A stretch of DNA of 64,000 nucleotides from an uncultured Clostridia bacterium (GCA_945863885.1 CAMAZY010000008.1:1-64000); one strand, 5' to 3'; counted from the first letter of the stretch, positions 18,928-29,043 are shown. Notes: generated by a model from the letters alone, not told the origin. A program made the numbers and translations.

Positions 18928-19604
18928 TCCTCAATCTTGTATCCGATTCCGTAAACGGTTTTCAGGTGATTGTTGCCCCAGTCGCCGAGTTTTGCACGAA
19001 GCCTTGCGACGTGAGAATCGACAGTTCTGACGTCTCCGACGTAATCATAACCCCAGATACTGTCGAGAAGCTGGTCACGGCTGAAAACTCTTCCCGGAGC
19101 TTCGATGAGCATTTTCAACGTATTGTATTCCTTTAAGGTCAGATCAATTTCACGCCCGCCTAAACGGACTTCATGAGCCTCATGGTTAAAGGTAAGTTCC
19201 CCTATCGTTCCGTCACACTTTTCGTCCTTTTTGGCTGATGCCGTTCTTCTGAGAAGAGCTTCCACCTTTTTGACAAGAACCGATGGACTGAAAGGTTTGG
19301 TAACATAATCGTCAGCACCGGATTCATAGCCCATCAGCTCGTCAAATTCTTCGCACCGGGCAGTAAGAATCATAATCGGCACGTTGGATTTTTCTCTCAC
19401 CTTTCTGCATACTTCCCAGCCGTTCAAACCGGGCATCATGATATCAAGAATCAACAGCGAAAAAACCGAAGGGTTTTCGTGATATAGTCTGTATGCATCG
19501 TCACCGTTATCGGTTTCGACTGTTTCATATCCGGCTTTTTTTAAAAAGTCGCCGACAAGCTTAAGGATTTTGGGCTCGTCGTCAGCAATCAGAATTTTTG
19601 ACAT
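18924..19604 (-). CDS. OmpR/PhoB-family response regulator
   Basis: MSKILIADDEPKI, LLILDIMMPGLNGWEV, ADDYVTKPF, C-terminal winged helix; overlaps the kinase gene. Confidence 0.95.
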   Translation of the reverse strand: MSKILIADDEPKILKLVGDFLKKAGYETVETDNGDDAYRLYHENPSVFSLLILDIMMPGLNGWEVCRKVREKSNVPIMILTARCEEFDELMGYESGADDYVTKPFSPSVLVKKVEALLRRTASAKKDEKCDGTIGELTFNHEAHEVRLGGREIDLTLKEYNTLKMLIEAPGRVFSRDQLLDSIWGYDYVGDVRTVDSHVARLRAKLGDWGNNHLKTVYGIGYKIEE

Positions 19605-19741
19605 AATATCGCCTCCTTTTTTATTATACAAAAAATCCGCAGGCACTTCAACAGATTGAGCCAAAATAGTTTTTAACTTTTTCACGACGGAATATTTCAT
19701 TACATATATTGATATTGATATTAACCATACAGAGGTGACTT

Positions 19742-19966
19742 ATGACATACATTAAATTTGCCAATCAGACTTTTGCTCAAAAAGCTGCCTCTTTGCTGAA
19801 TAAAAGAGGGTTCAAGACAAGAATCAGAAGAAATCCGAATCCAAATCATATGGAAGGGTGCAATTATGCACTTTATGTAAGCGGAGATATATTTGAAGCT
19901 TATGACATTATTTCCGAAAATTTTATTCCGAATTTCGGTGTTGAACATTTAGGTGATGAAGAATGA
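19742..19966 (+). CDS. DUF3343-like putative Se/S-carrier protein
   Basis: 74 aa with one Cys in HMEGCNYAL; ATGA overlap with the downstream cysteine-desulfurase-like gene. Confidence 0.6.
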   Translation: MTYIKFANQTFAQKAASLLNKRGFKTRIRRNPNPNHMEGCNYALYVSGDIFEAYDIISENFIPNFGVEHLGDEE

Positions 19967-21111
19967 TTTATCTTGATAATGCCGCCACATCTTTTCCGAA
20001 ACCAAAATGTGTTCTTGAGGCAATGTGCAAAGCATCGTTATTTTCAGCCAATCCCGGACGAGGAGGACACCGGCTCTCCGTCAAAGCGGGCGAAACGGTT
20101 TACAAAACAAGAGAAAAAGCTGCGTCAATTTTCGGTGCAGACAGCGAACGTGTTATTTTTACGAAAAACTGCACGGAATCGTTGAATATGGTAATTAAAG
20201 GGTGTGTGAAAAAAGGAGATCATGTTATTATTTCATCGTTGGAGCACAACTCTTTATTAAGACCCGTTCAGAAGCTTTTTGAGCAGGGCGTCATAACGTA
20301 TGATATCGCTCAGGTCGTCCCGAAAAATGACGAACAGACCGTCATGAATTTTCAATCGCTGATTAAGCCGAACACACGGCTGATCGCCTGCTGCCATGTC
20401 TCCAATGTTTTCGGAACGGTTCTTCCGATCGAAAAAATCGGCTTGTTATGCCGGGAAAAAGGTATATTATTTGCCGTTGACGCTGCGCAGTCAGCCGGAA
20501 CATTCCGATATGATATAAATAACAGCGCCATCGATTTTCTTTGCCTGCCGGGTCACAAGGGCTTATTAGGCCCGATGGGTACGGGGCTTTTAATCCTGAA
20601 TCAAAGTTCACAGCTTGAATCCTTTATCGAGGGCGGCACCGGAAGCCTTTCCCTTGAGCCATCGCAGCCAGATGTTCTGCCTGACAAATTCGAAAGCGGC
20701 ACCGTCAATTTACCCGGTATTGCCGGACTTTACGAGGGGCTGAGAATGGTTGAATCAATCGGATGTGAAAACATTTTAAAAAAGGAAAGCCGGCTTACGG
20801 AATGGATTACGAGTGAACTGAAAAATATAAACGGTGTTACCGTATATGATAATATGCACTCGAAAACGAACAGTGGCGTGATAAGCTTTAATATCGGAAA
20901 GATTCACAGTGAGCAAATCGGCGAATTACTCGATCAAAACAATATAGCCTGCCGGGCAGGCTATCATTGTTCGGCATTGGCTCATAAAAGCGCTTCAACA
21001 ATCGCTCAAGGGACAGTCAGAATCAGTCCGGGCTTTTTTAACGGCATAAATGATATAAAAAAGTTGATTTTTTGCATAAATAAAATTGCAATGAGACAAA
21101 AAATATGGTAA
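19963..21111 (+). CDS. Aminotransferase class V-fold / cysteine desulfurase-like enzyme
   Basis: MIYLDNAATSFPKP, LPGHKGLLGPMGTG (PLP lysine), CRAGYHCSALAH (catalytic-Cys region). Confidence 0.88.
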   Translation: MIYLDNAATSFPKPKCVLEAMCKASLFSANPGRGGHRLSVKAGETVYKTREKAASIFGADSERVIFTKNCTESLNMVIKGCVKKGDHVIISSLEHNSLLRPVQKLFEQGVITYDIAQVVPKNDEQTVMNFQSLIKPNTRLIACCHVSNVFGTVLPIEKIGLLCREKGILFAVDAAQSAGTFRYDINNSAIDFLCLPGHKGLLGPMGTGLLILNQSSQLESFIEGGTGSLSLEPSQPDVLPDKFESGTVNLPGIAGLYEGLRMVESIGCENILKKESRLTEWITSELKNINGVTVYDNMHSKTNSGVISFNIGKIHSEQIGELLDQNNIACRAGYHCSALAHKSASTIAQGTVRISPGFFNGINDIKKLIFCINKIAMRQKIW

Positions 21112-21210
21112 TATTATTAAGAAAATGATGCGTGTATTGTTATCCTTTTAGTCTGGTTTTAACAATAGACGGTATGATATAAGGTAAAGTTTTTTGGTTG
21201 GTGTATAAAT

Positions 21211-22077
21211 ATGACGGAGTTTATCAATTCTTTCGGCGAAAACGCAATGAAGCTTATCACATCCTTGCAATGGTACGATATTTTGGATATCCTCACCATA
21301 ACGCTCATGATCTATTATTGTATCAAGCTTTTCAGACAAACGAGAGCCATTCATCTTGTAAGAGGCATCGTTTTAATTACGCTGATTTATCTGTTGGTTT
21401 CCGCTTTGAATATGTCGACCAGCAGGTTTGTTTTCAGCAGGCTTTTTGACGACATCGTAATCGTTCTGATCCTTTTGTTCCAGCCTGAAATCCGTCATGC
21501 CATTGAATCGTTCGGCCGGGGCGATTTTAAGAAATTTACGCTGTTTTCGAAAAACTCCGAACTGACAAAAGAACAGCTTCGTGCCGGCGCCTCCTGTATT
21601 GCGAAAGCAGCAAGCAATATGTCGGAAAGCAAAACAGGAGCCCTAATCGTCATCGAAGGAAAAAGTCCGCTTGGTGAAATTATTGCGACGGGCAGCCCGG
21701 TCGATGCACAGATTTCAGTTCCGGTTATTGAAAATATCTTTTATCCAAAAGCTCCGCTTCATGACGGCGCTATGATTATTCGGGATAACCGGATCAATGC
21801 CGCCGGATGCATTCTGCCGCTGACGCAGGCTCAGATCGGCCGGGATCTCGGCACAAGACACAGAGCCGCAGTCGGAATGAGTGAGCACTCCGACGCCCTA
21901 ATCGTTGTTGTTTCAGAAGAAACCGGTCAGATCTCCGTTGCCAAAGATTCGGTGCTGACCCGAAATATTTCTAATGGCGAGCTTCTTGAAAAGCTGATGC
22001 AATTCCTCATCACGGACGATTCAGACAAAAAGAACAACAAAAAAAATCGCAGGAGGAAAGACGCTGATGAAGAATAA
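21211..22077 (+). CDS. cdaA: Diadenylate cyclase CdaA
   Basis: Three N-terminal TM helices, APLHDGAMIIRDNRI (DGA), GTRHRAAVG (RHR). Confidence 0.95.
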   Translation: MTEFINSFGENAMKLITSLQWYDILDILTITLMIYYCIKLFRQTRAIHLVRGIVLITLIYLLVSALNMSTSRFVFSRLFDDIVIVLILLFQPEIRHAIESFGRGDFKKFTLFSKNSELTKEQLRAGASCIAKAASNMSESKTGALIVIEGKSPLGEIIATGSPVDAQISVPVIENIFYPKAPLHDGAMIIRDNRINAAGCILPLTQAQIGRDLGTRHRAAVGMSEHSDALIVVVSEETGQISVAKDSVLTRNISNGELLEKLMQFLITDDSDKKNNKKNRRRKDADEE

Positions 22078-23383
22078 AAAGACTTTTGAGAAGCTGTTTT
22101 ATAACAACAAGTTTGTTTTGGCTTTTTCTGTTTTTCTTGCTGTCATTTTTTGGGCTGCGGTTAAGATGAATTACAGCGACAACACAACCCGGATCATTTC
22201 CGATGTCAGAATCTCATTGGACACCACTTTTACAAAGGACAATGATTTTGTTGCCTTTGTTGATTCGGACAAGCTTACGGTTGATGTTGAAGTATCCGGT
22301 AAAAGCTATGTCATCAACTCCAAGTCCTTCAGCAAAGACAATATCACCGTTGAAGCATCGAGCGGATATATAGACTCGGCAGGTTATAAGGTTATCACTC
22401 TTTCAGCAAAATCAAGCGAAGCGGATGTTTCCGTTATCAGTGTCAATCCGTCAACCGTTACGGTCTTTTATGACCGCAAAACTACGGAAACCTTCAACGT
22501 TGAAGCCAGGCTGAACAATAAGCTTGACACCCTGGTAAGCGACGGATACAGTGTCGGTCAGCCGGTTCCTTCGTTGAGCACGGTTGACGTCAGCGGGCCT
22601 GCATCGGTTGTTGAAAAAATAAAGAAGGTTTATTTTGAAGCAACACTTGACGATAATAATCTGCCGCTGAAGGAAACAAGAGAAGTAATGGCTGAGGTAA
22701 GCTTTGATCTTACAAACGAAAAAGGTTCACAATTTTTAGTTTGTGACAGTCTGGCCAGCGAAGCGAATACGGCAACCATTACCATTCCCGTTTCAAGAGT
22801 AAAAACCGTCCCGACGACCGTAAAGTTTATCAACGAACCGGAGAATTTTGAAAACAATCCGCCGAAAGTCAGCATCAACCCGTCGAAGATTGAAATTTCT
22901 TACAATCCGCTTGATGATACGGATTACGAATCCTTCAATGTCGGAACTATTGATTTTAAAGAACTTGAAAACGGACAGAATACATTTGAGTTTACGCCCG
23001 ATGAAAAGTCAGTCGTAAACATTGTCGATTCTTCAATCAAGACATTTACCGTCCGTGTCAACCTTTATTCGCAAAGTCAGACGACCGTGAACGCCACCGG
23101 TTCCAAAACGGTTTTACTCAATCAGGCTGACGGCTACGAATACGCTGTAAATCTTGACACAACCGGACTTGACAGCGTGAAAATAATCGGGCCGAAAGCT
23201 CAAATTGACAAAATCACGCCCGATATGCTTCAGATTGAAATCAACGTTTCTTCTCTTGAAGCCGCAATTTCTACGCCTCAATCCGTCCGGATTTCGAATA
23301 TTTCTATTCAGTCCGATTACGGAAAAAGCTGTTGGGTCAGCGGAAAATATAACGCTTATGTAACGGTAAACAAAAAGCAATAA
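22067..23383 (+). CDS. cdaR: YbbR-domain protein CdaR
   Basis: N-terminal TM with NNKFVLAFSVFLAVIFWAAVK and YbbR repeats (VSGPASVVEKIKKVYFEATLD); overlaps cdaA. Confidence 0.9.
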   Translation: MKNKKTFEKLFYNNKFVLAFSVFLAVIFWAAVKMNYSDNTTRIISDVRISLDTTFTKDNDFVAFVDSDKLTVDVEVSGKSYVINSKSFSKDNITVEASSGYIDSAGYKVITLSAKSSEADVSVISVNPSTVTVFYDRKTTETFNVEARLNNKLDTLVSDGYSVGQPVPSLSTVDVSGPASVVEKIKKVYFEATLDDNNLPLKETREVMAEVSFDLTNEKGSQFLVCDSLASEANTATITIPVSRVKTVPTTVKFINEPENFENNPPKVSINPSKIEISYNPLDDTDYESFNVGTIDFKELENGQNTFEFTPDEKSVVNIVDSSIKTFTVRVNLYSQSQTTVNATGSKTVLLNQADGYEYAVNLDTTGLDSVKIIGPKAQIDKITPDMLQIEINVSSLEAAISTPQSVRISNISIQSDYGKSCWVSGKYNAYVTVNKKQ

Positions 23384-23469
23384 TTGTTTCGGTGAGCAGG
23401 TAACTGTTCACCGATTCATTACCAATAAATGAAAGGACATTGCCGCATTATCGGCAAAAAAGGTGAAAA

Positions 23470-24243
23470 ATGCTGTATAAATTTATCATTTGTTTTATTG
23501 CGGGAATCGGCGCAGGCCTCGGAACCGGTTTTGCCGGTATGAGTGCCGCCGCCGTAATCAGCCCCATGTTGATTACTTTTCTCGGTCTTCCGGCCTATCA
23601 GGCGGTCGGTATCGCCCTGGCAAGCGATGTTCTTGCGAGTGCCGTCAGTGCTTATACTTACGGAAAAAGCAAGAATCTTGATATAAAGAACGGGTCGATC
23701 ATGATGGCAAGCGTTCTTTGCTTTACCATGATCGGCAGCTGGGTTTCGAACATGGTTCCGAATACGACTATGGGCTCAATGTCTCAGATTATGACCGTTT
23801 TTCTCGGCATTAAATTTATCGTCAAGCCCGTCATGACAACCAAAGAGAGCATGTCAGAAAAGCTCAGTGCCGGGCAAAGAGTCATACGCTCGATTCTTTG
23901 CGGATGCATGATCGGCTTTATCTGCGGTTTCGTGGGCGCCGGCGGCGGAATGATGATGCTTCTTGTATTGGTGACAGTTCTGGGATATGAGCTTAAAACC
24001 GCTGTCGGAACAAGTGTTTTCATTATGGCGTTTACAGCTTTTACCGGTTCAGCCAGTCACTTTGTGATTTCCCGGGAAATCACCGACATCTGGGCGCTTG
24101 TGTTCTGTGTAATCTCAACGCTGATCTGGGCATTGATTGCCGCAAAAATCGCAAACAAGGCAAGCGCAAAAACACTAAACCGTGTTACCGGTTTAGTGCT
24201 CATAATCGTCGGTATCGTGACCGTTGTATTCAAATATATCTGA
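23470..24243 (+). CDS. TauE/SafE-family sulfite exporter-like membrane protein
   Basis: GAGLGTGFAGMSAAAVISPML and GFICGFVGAGGGMMMLLVL repeats. Confidence 0.85.
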   Translation: MLYKFIICFIAGIGAGLGTGFAGMSAAAVISPMLITFLGLPAYQAVGIALASDVLASAVSAYTYGKSKNLDIKNGSIMMASVLCFTMIGSWVSNMVPNTTMGSMSQIMTVFLGIKFIVKPVMTTKESMSEKLSAGQRVIRSILCGCMIGFICGFVGAGGGMMMLLVLVTVLGYELKTAVGTSVFIMAFTAFTGSASHFVISREITDIWALVFCVISTLIWALIAAKIANKASAKTLNRVTGLVLIIVGIVTVVFKYI

Positions 24244-24690
24244 TCAATCAACTTCGACCGTGCCGTCGTCTTTGATCGTGATCGTCATGCCGTCTTTGAC
24301 GTAGTTTAAAAACTCATCACCGAGACAGTCAACGACAGGCATGGTAATATCATCAAGCCATACTTCAGCCAGAACGGCGCCGGACGCTGCAAGCGAATCA
24401 ATGTGATTGGCAAACAGCATGCAAGCCGGCTGACGCTTCATAGCGCAGGCACAATATAAAACCAGACCGCCCGTTGTTGAGCCGATCGTCTGAGGCAGAC
24501 AAAGTGCGGCCCCTGCCATCTGCTTACCGTACAGATCGGGATTGTTCTGATCGCCGCAGGTGGCTTTTTTGTCGCCGAACTGCAAGGCCTTCTGGAAAGA
24601 CGCAAGCGTATTCAGTCCCCCGTGAGAAACAAGCGCTTTGGCTGTTATCGTTCCGGGTGTTACTGTTCTTCCTTTAAAAACTTTCATCAC
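24244..24690 (-). CDS. Aconitase X swivel-domain subunit (DUF126)
   Basis: KGRTVTPGTITAKALVSHGGLNTLASFQ, GTTGG-like SPQTIGSTTGGLVLY; ATGA overlap with the large subunit. Confidence 0.83.
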   Translation of the reverse strand: MMKVFKGRTVTPGTITAKALVSHGGLNTLASFQKALQFGDKKATCGDQNNPDLYGKQMAGAALCLPQTIGSTTGGLVLYCACAMKRQPACMLFANHIDSLAASGAVLAEVWLDDITMPVVDCLGDEFLNYVKDGMTITIKDDGTVEVD

Positions 24691-25970
24691 TTTGCACCTC
24701 CTTTTGTGATTTCTTTAAGGATTTCATCATCGGTATAATATTTCGCCGTTGTATAAGTACGAAGCTTATTTGATGATGTGATGACAGGCATTTTCGCACA
24801 TAAGGGATTATTCATATACATCAGCGGGCAGATATAAGAAGTTATAACCCCGGTATCCTTGAGCCGCTTCGCATACGATGTTTTTTCAAATTCCTTCAAA
24901 ACGCCCGGTGCCGCTGTGAACACTGTCGGAATGCTCACCCTTTGGGCACCGCTTTCCCGAAGTGCCTGCTCTACCCTGTCCGTCCACGATTTGAGCTGTT
25001 CAAGCGACATATGCGGACAGCCCATGAAGCAAAGCTTCGGCTTGGCGTTCTTGTCCTTCCAGACAACAGGATAGCTTGCCTTGACTCTTTCAAGCTCGGC
25101 ATCATCGATTATGTATTCTTTTGCACCCTCGGCGATAAGGGCTTCCCCGTGCTTTTTGGCTTCCGGCGTAAGATTGGCAATATGATAAAGACCAACAGCA
25201 CCGTTGGATGCCGTAGCCGCACCGAAATCCTTGAGATAAGTACAGGCCTTTTCGTCAAGCGTGTCGCCGAGCCACTGATCAAGACCGAAAACGTACGGAA
25301 CGTCCTCCATGACCTTCATACCGATTGCGGAACCTAAAAGCTGCGCTTCGGGCTTTTGGGAGGTGTTAACCCTGACAATCCATGTCGCCTTTCTTCCCTC
25401 GTCGGTAAGAAGACCGAAATACGGAACATAGCCCACAATCGAGCCCATGATATCCATAATGCCCGAGTTACGGTTGCAGCGTGCGCCGAGCACCGAGTTA
25501 GCATAAACAACGGCCGATGATTCCGACCAGCTTAAGATATCGCCTTCCTTCGGCTTGTTACCGACCTCGGACATATAACAGGTACAAGTGAAAGCGTCCT
25601 TATCCATAAGTCCGAGCTTTTCAAGCTGATTTTCATAATAATCCTGCTTGGAATACATGAATTTTTTGAAAATGAAGTTCTGGAGAATATTGCTCGGAAC
25701 GTTCGGATCAATCGGTCTCGGGTCCGCCGAAAACTTCTGACCGGACTTAACACCCTCGGCAATCAGCTTTTCCATCAGTTCATAGACCGGCGTAAGCGCC
25801 TTAAGACCGAAAGATGTAACGAGATGGTTGTATTGCGAAGTTACGGCCACCATTTTTTCGGCGCCGAAGGCTTCTCCGAACATCACAAGCGTTTTCATTA
25901 CCTTGGCGAGAGTTTCGCCTTTCTGACCGTCAAGGATCGCCTGTTGGTCAGGGGTTAAAATCATAGACAT
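24687..25970 (-). CDS. Aconitase X catalytic subunit (DUF521)
   Basis: MSMILTPDQQAILDGQKGETLAKVMKTLVMFGEAFGAEKMV; SESSAVVYANSVLGARCNRNSGIMDI; CFMGCPHMSLEQL. AGGAGG precedes ATG 25970. Confidence 0.85.
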   Translation of the reverse strand: MSMILTPDQQAILDGQKGETLAKVMKTLVMFGEAFGAEKMVAVTSQYNHLVTSFGLKALTPVYELMEKLIAEGVKSGQKFSADPRPIDPNVPSNILQNFIFKKFMYSKQDYYENQLEKLGLMDKDAFTCTCYMSEVGNKPKEGDILSWSESSAVVYANSVLGARCNRNSGIMDIMGSIVGYVPYFGLLTDEGRKATWIVRVNTSQKPEAQLLGSAIGMKVMEDVPYVFGLDQWLGDTLDEKACTYLKDFGAATASNGAVGLYHIANLTPEAKKHGEALIAEGAKEYIIDDAELERVKASYPVVWKDKNAKPKLCFMGCPHMSLEQLKSWTDRVEQALRESGAQRVSIPTVFTAAPGVLKEFEKTSYAKRLKDTGVITSYICPLMYMNNPLCAKMPVITSSNKLRTYTTAKYYTDDEILKEITKGGAK

Positions 25971-26288
25971 ATTTTTCCTCCTATCTTTCCTCTCTGTTAT
26001 GATTTCTACGAGTAAAGCGTACACCGAAAATATAAATAAGTCAAGTGAGATACAGCAATTTAAACAAAAAAATATAGTGATTTGCGCTATTTTTGTCATC
26101 TATACCCTCGGAATCAGCCGATAAGATTACAACGAACGATACAATAGTATATGTTGATAAATTTCCGGAACATGAACACAAAAAAAAGCGAATCAAGAAA
26201 TTAATATATTATTAACATTTCTGTAAAACACTATACAAAATAACATATTAGAATTTTCAAGATTATATTGTTAAAATTCTAAAAATGA

Positions 26289-26606
26289 GTGATAAAAATG
26301 CTTACAGAATGTATAATGATGGCAATCGCCGGGCTGATTATGATAATCGTAGGAATCTTTTCGATTTCACAGGATGCATTTTATCTGCCGTGGTTCACAA
26401 GAAGTAAAGTGGCCGACGAACACCTGAACAAGTACGCAAACGGTATGGGAGCCGGAAGCGTTTTCATCGGTCTCGGTATTACCGGCACTGCTATCGCCCG
26501 TATCTTCACCTCAGGTGAAAAAATATGGCTTATCGCTGCTGCCGGATGCACAGCGGGGCTGATTGTAATCGCAATCAGCTATTTTGGTTACGGAAAGCGT
26601 CATTGA
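26289..26606 (+). CDS. DUF3784-like small membrane protein
   Basis: Three hydrophobic segments, WFTRSKVADEHLNKYANGMGAGSVFIGLG. Confidence 0.55.
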   Translation: MIKMLTECIMMAIAGLIMIIVGIFSISQDAFYLPWFTRSKVADEHLNKYANGMGAGSVFIGLGITGTAIARIFTSGEKIWLIAAAGCTAGLIVIAISYFGYGKRH

Positions 26607-27225
26607 GAAACGGCTTGCCTTCCCACATGACGGCAAGCGTACCGTTTTCAACGCTGACAAGGCTGTTTGTTTTCATAAATTCATTACTTACCGCCATCGG
26701 ATTTGACGAAGAAAGCGAAAAATTTGTGACCTGATATTTGAGTCCTTTTATATCAATTCCCAGGCTTTGATTACTTAACGAGAAAACGGAGATCATTCCT
26801 TCGTTTTCTTTTTTAAAGCTTATTGAATCGTTCTTGACGGCGGTAACGTGATAGTGACTTCCGACAAGCAGTCCTTTTGCACCGTGTTCGCAAAGAAATG
26901 ATAAAAGCTGTATGTTGGCAAAAGTGTGGTCAAGTCTTCCGCCGAGCATCCCGTACAGAATAAAGGTTTTGTATCCCTTTTCAAGGCCGATTTTCACGGC
27001 AAGCATAGAATCGGTATCATCTTTTTCGGGCGGATGAACAATCACATTCTTTCCTTGCGGAATCGACCCGAAAGAATCAAAATCTCCGACAGTAAGATCC
27101 GGCTCGATACCGTTTTTTAAAGCAGCCGAGTAACCGGCATCTGCACAGATTACATAGTCTTCTTTTGTGCGGTTTATATCGATTTTTTCGCACTCACCCG
27201 CTCCGATTACATAACAAATACCCAT
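26575..27225 (-). CDS. thiN: Thiamine pyrophosphokinase
   Basis: CADAGYSAALKNGIEPDLTVGDFDSFG, HPPEKDDTDSMLAV, GMLGGRLDHTFANIQLL. Confidence 0.92.
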   Translation of the reverse strand: MGICYVIGAGECEKIDINRTKEDYVICADAGYSAALKNGIEPDLTVGDFDSFGSIPQGKNVIVHPPEKDDTDSMLAVKIGLEKGYKTFILYGMLGGRLDHTFANIQLLSFLCEHGAKGLLVGSHYHVTAVKNDSISFKKENEGMISVFSLSNQSLGIDIKGLKYQVTNFSLSSSNPMAVSNEFMKTNSLVSVENGTLAVMWEGKPFLNDAFRNQNS

Positions 27226-27332
27226 TTTTCAATCCTTCTTTCTTGTCTTTCAGTATACCATAACCCGGTGTTTTTTACAACATGGTATACCGATTTCAAA
27301 TACTACATAACCTTTACTAAGGAGGGCGATTT

Positions 27333-28976
27333 ATGTCATCAGCAACGGTTATATTAGAAAAAATCAGTAACTTCATCTGGGGAGGTCCCAATATTGTTTT
27401 ACTCTTGGGCGCCGGAACATACTTCACTTTCAAATTAAAGTTTTTTCAGTTCAAAGATTCACCGCTTTGGTTGAAGAAAACACTTCTCTCCCTTTTCAAG
27501 AAAAATACGCATGACTATGATCCCGGAAAGTCTCTTTCGCCTTTTCAGGCTGTTGCAACGGCATTAGCGGCAACCATCGGTACGGGAAATATTGCCGGCG
27601 TGGCAACGGCTATCTCTGTCGGAGGTCCCGGAGCCGTTTTCTGGATGTGGATGTCAGCCGTTTTAGGCATGATGACCAGTTACAGTGAAAACCTTCTCGG
27701 CGTTCAGTACCGGACCAAGGACGAAAACGGTGCGCTGAAAGGCGGACCGATGTACTACATAAAAGATGCTTTTGAAAAAACGAAAAAGCTCAGATTTCTT
27801 GCAGGACCCTTTGCCGCTGTCTATGCTGTGTTTTTGATTTTCGCAAGTTTCGGAATCGGCAACATGACGCAAACGAACTGTATTGCCACTTCCATTCATG
27901 CGAGCTTCGGCGTTAATGAAACTCTGATCGCTGTTGTTTTAGCAGTTGTTGTCTATCTGATTATCCGTTCAGGCAAAAAGTCCATCAGCAGCGTTGCGGA
28001 AAAGATCGTGCCGTTTATGGCGGCATTTTATATTATCTGCTGTCTGACCATTCTTGTCATAAATTTCAGGAATATTCCGTATGTATTTTCTTCAATATTC
28101 AGAAATGCATTTGATTTTAAGGCAATTGCAGGTGGCGCCGGCGGAATTGCTGTTTCCCGCTGCATCAGTGTCGGCATGAGAAGAGGCGTTTTTTCAAACG
28201 AAGCAGGACTTGGCGGATGTGTAACCGTCAGCTCCTGTTCGAGCACAAGCAAGTCGGCGGAACAGGGTATGTGGGGAATTTTCCAGGTGTTTTTCGACAC
28301 AATCATCATATGTTCGCTTACGGCTTTTGTCATTCTTTCGACAAATGTCAAAGCGGTGAATCCGGACTATGCACTTTCCAATCTTTCACAGCAAACGCAA
28401 TACATCTGCCTTGATGAAAGCATAAGCGCCGACAGCGGCTCCACTATGCTGACCGACGTCAACGCCAACAGCGTTCTTTCCTATTCCGACAACACCGGTT
28501 CGTTCGAAAAGCTGAATAAGTATACCTATACGAACGTCATGTCCTTGAAAGGCGAATATGAAGACGGAACCCTCAAATCCGTTGATTTGAGCGAAGTTGA
28601 AGGAATCTCATTGGTCTCTCTCGCCTTTACCGAGCATTTAGGTTCTTTTGCCGGAAAGCTCTTATCAATCGCAACCGTTCTGTTCGCTTTTTCAACGGTT
28701 CTGGGCTGGTCTTCCTATGCGAGCGTAGCCATCGAATACTTGTTCGGCAAAAAAGCCATCAAGTTTTACTTTATCATCTGCGGTGTTCTTGCCTTTGTCG
28801 GCTCTGTGCTGAAAATCGAGGTGGTATGGACACTTTCGGATATTTTCAACGGTCTTATGGTAATTCCGAACGTAATCGGCCTGATTGCACACCGGAAAGA
28901 GGTTGCAAAAGTCACTGATGAATACCTGACGGATTACAACAAAACCGTTCGGGAAAGGCTCATCAGCGAGACTTGA
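27333..28976 (+). CDS. AGCS family sodium:alanine symporter with an unusual hydrophilic insertion
   Basis: ATALAATIGTGNIAGVATAISVGGPGAVFWMW; GMRRGVFSNEAGLG; LFAFSTVLGWSSYASVAIEYLFG. Confidence 0.92.
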   Translation: MSSATVILEKISNFIWGGPNIVLLLGAGTYFTFKLKFFQFKDSPLWLKKTLLSLFKKNTHDYDPGKSLSPFQAVATALAATIGTGNIAGVATAISVGGPGAVFWMWMSAVLGMMTSYSENLLGVQYRTKDENGALKGGPMYYIKDAFEKTKKLRFLAGPFAAVYAVFLIFASFGIGNMTQTNCIATSIHASFGVNETLIAVVLAVVVYLIIRSGKKSISSVAEKIVPFMAAFYIICCLTILVINFRNIPYVFSSIFRNAFDFKAIAGGAGGIAVSRCISVGMRRGVFSNEAGLGGCVTVSSCSSTSKSAEQGMWGIFQVFFDTIIICSLTAFVILSTNVKAVNPDYALSNLSQQTQYICLDESISADSGSTMLTDVNANSVLSYSDNTGSFEKLNKYTYTNVMSLKGEYEDGTLKSVDLSEVEGISLVSLAFTEHLGSFAGKLLSIATVLFAFSTVLGWSSYASVAIEYLFGKKAIKFYFIICGVLAFVGSVLKIEVVWTLSDIFNGLMVIPNVIGLIAHRKEVAKVTDEYLTDYNKTVRERLISET

Positions 28977-29001
28977 CGAAAAGACGAAGATATGATATAT
29001 T
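28973..29001 (+). promoter_or_regulatory. Promoter overlapping the AGCS stop codon
   Basis: TTGACG-17 bp-TATATT upstream of AAAGGAG and ATG 29044. Confidence 0.5.
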
Positions 29002-29043
29002 TTGGAAGGCAAAAAAGATTCAGTGTTGAGCAAAGGAGCCTTT

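Noticed and set aside
23389-23414. Hairpin GGTGAGCAG-GTAA-CTGTTCACC between cdaR and the TauE gene
   Set aside because: Stable stem but no U-tract and no flanking conservation I can judge; too little to call a terminator or riboswitch.
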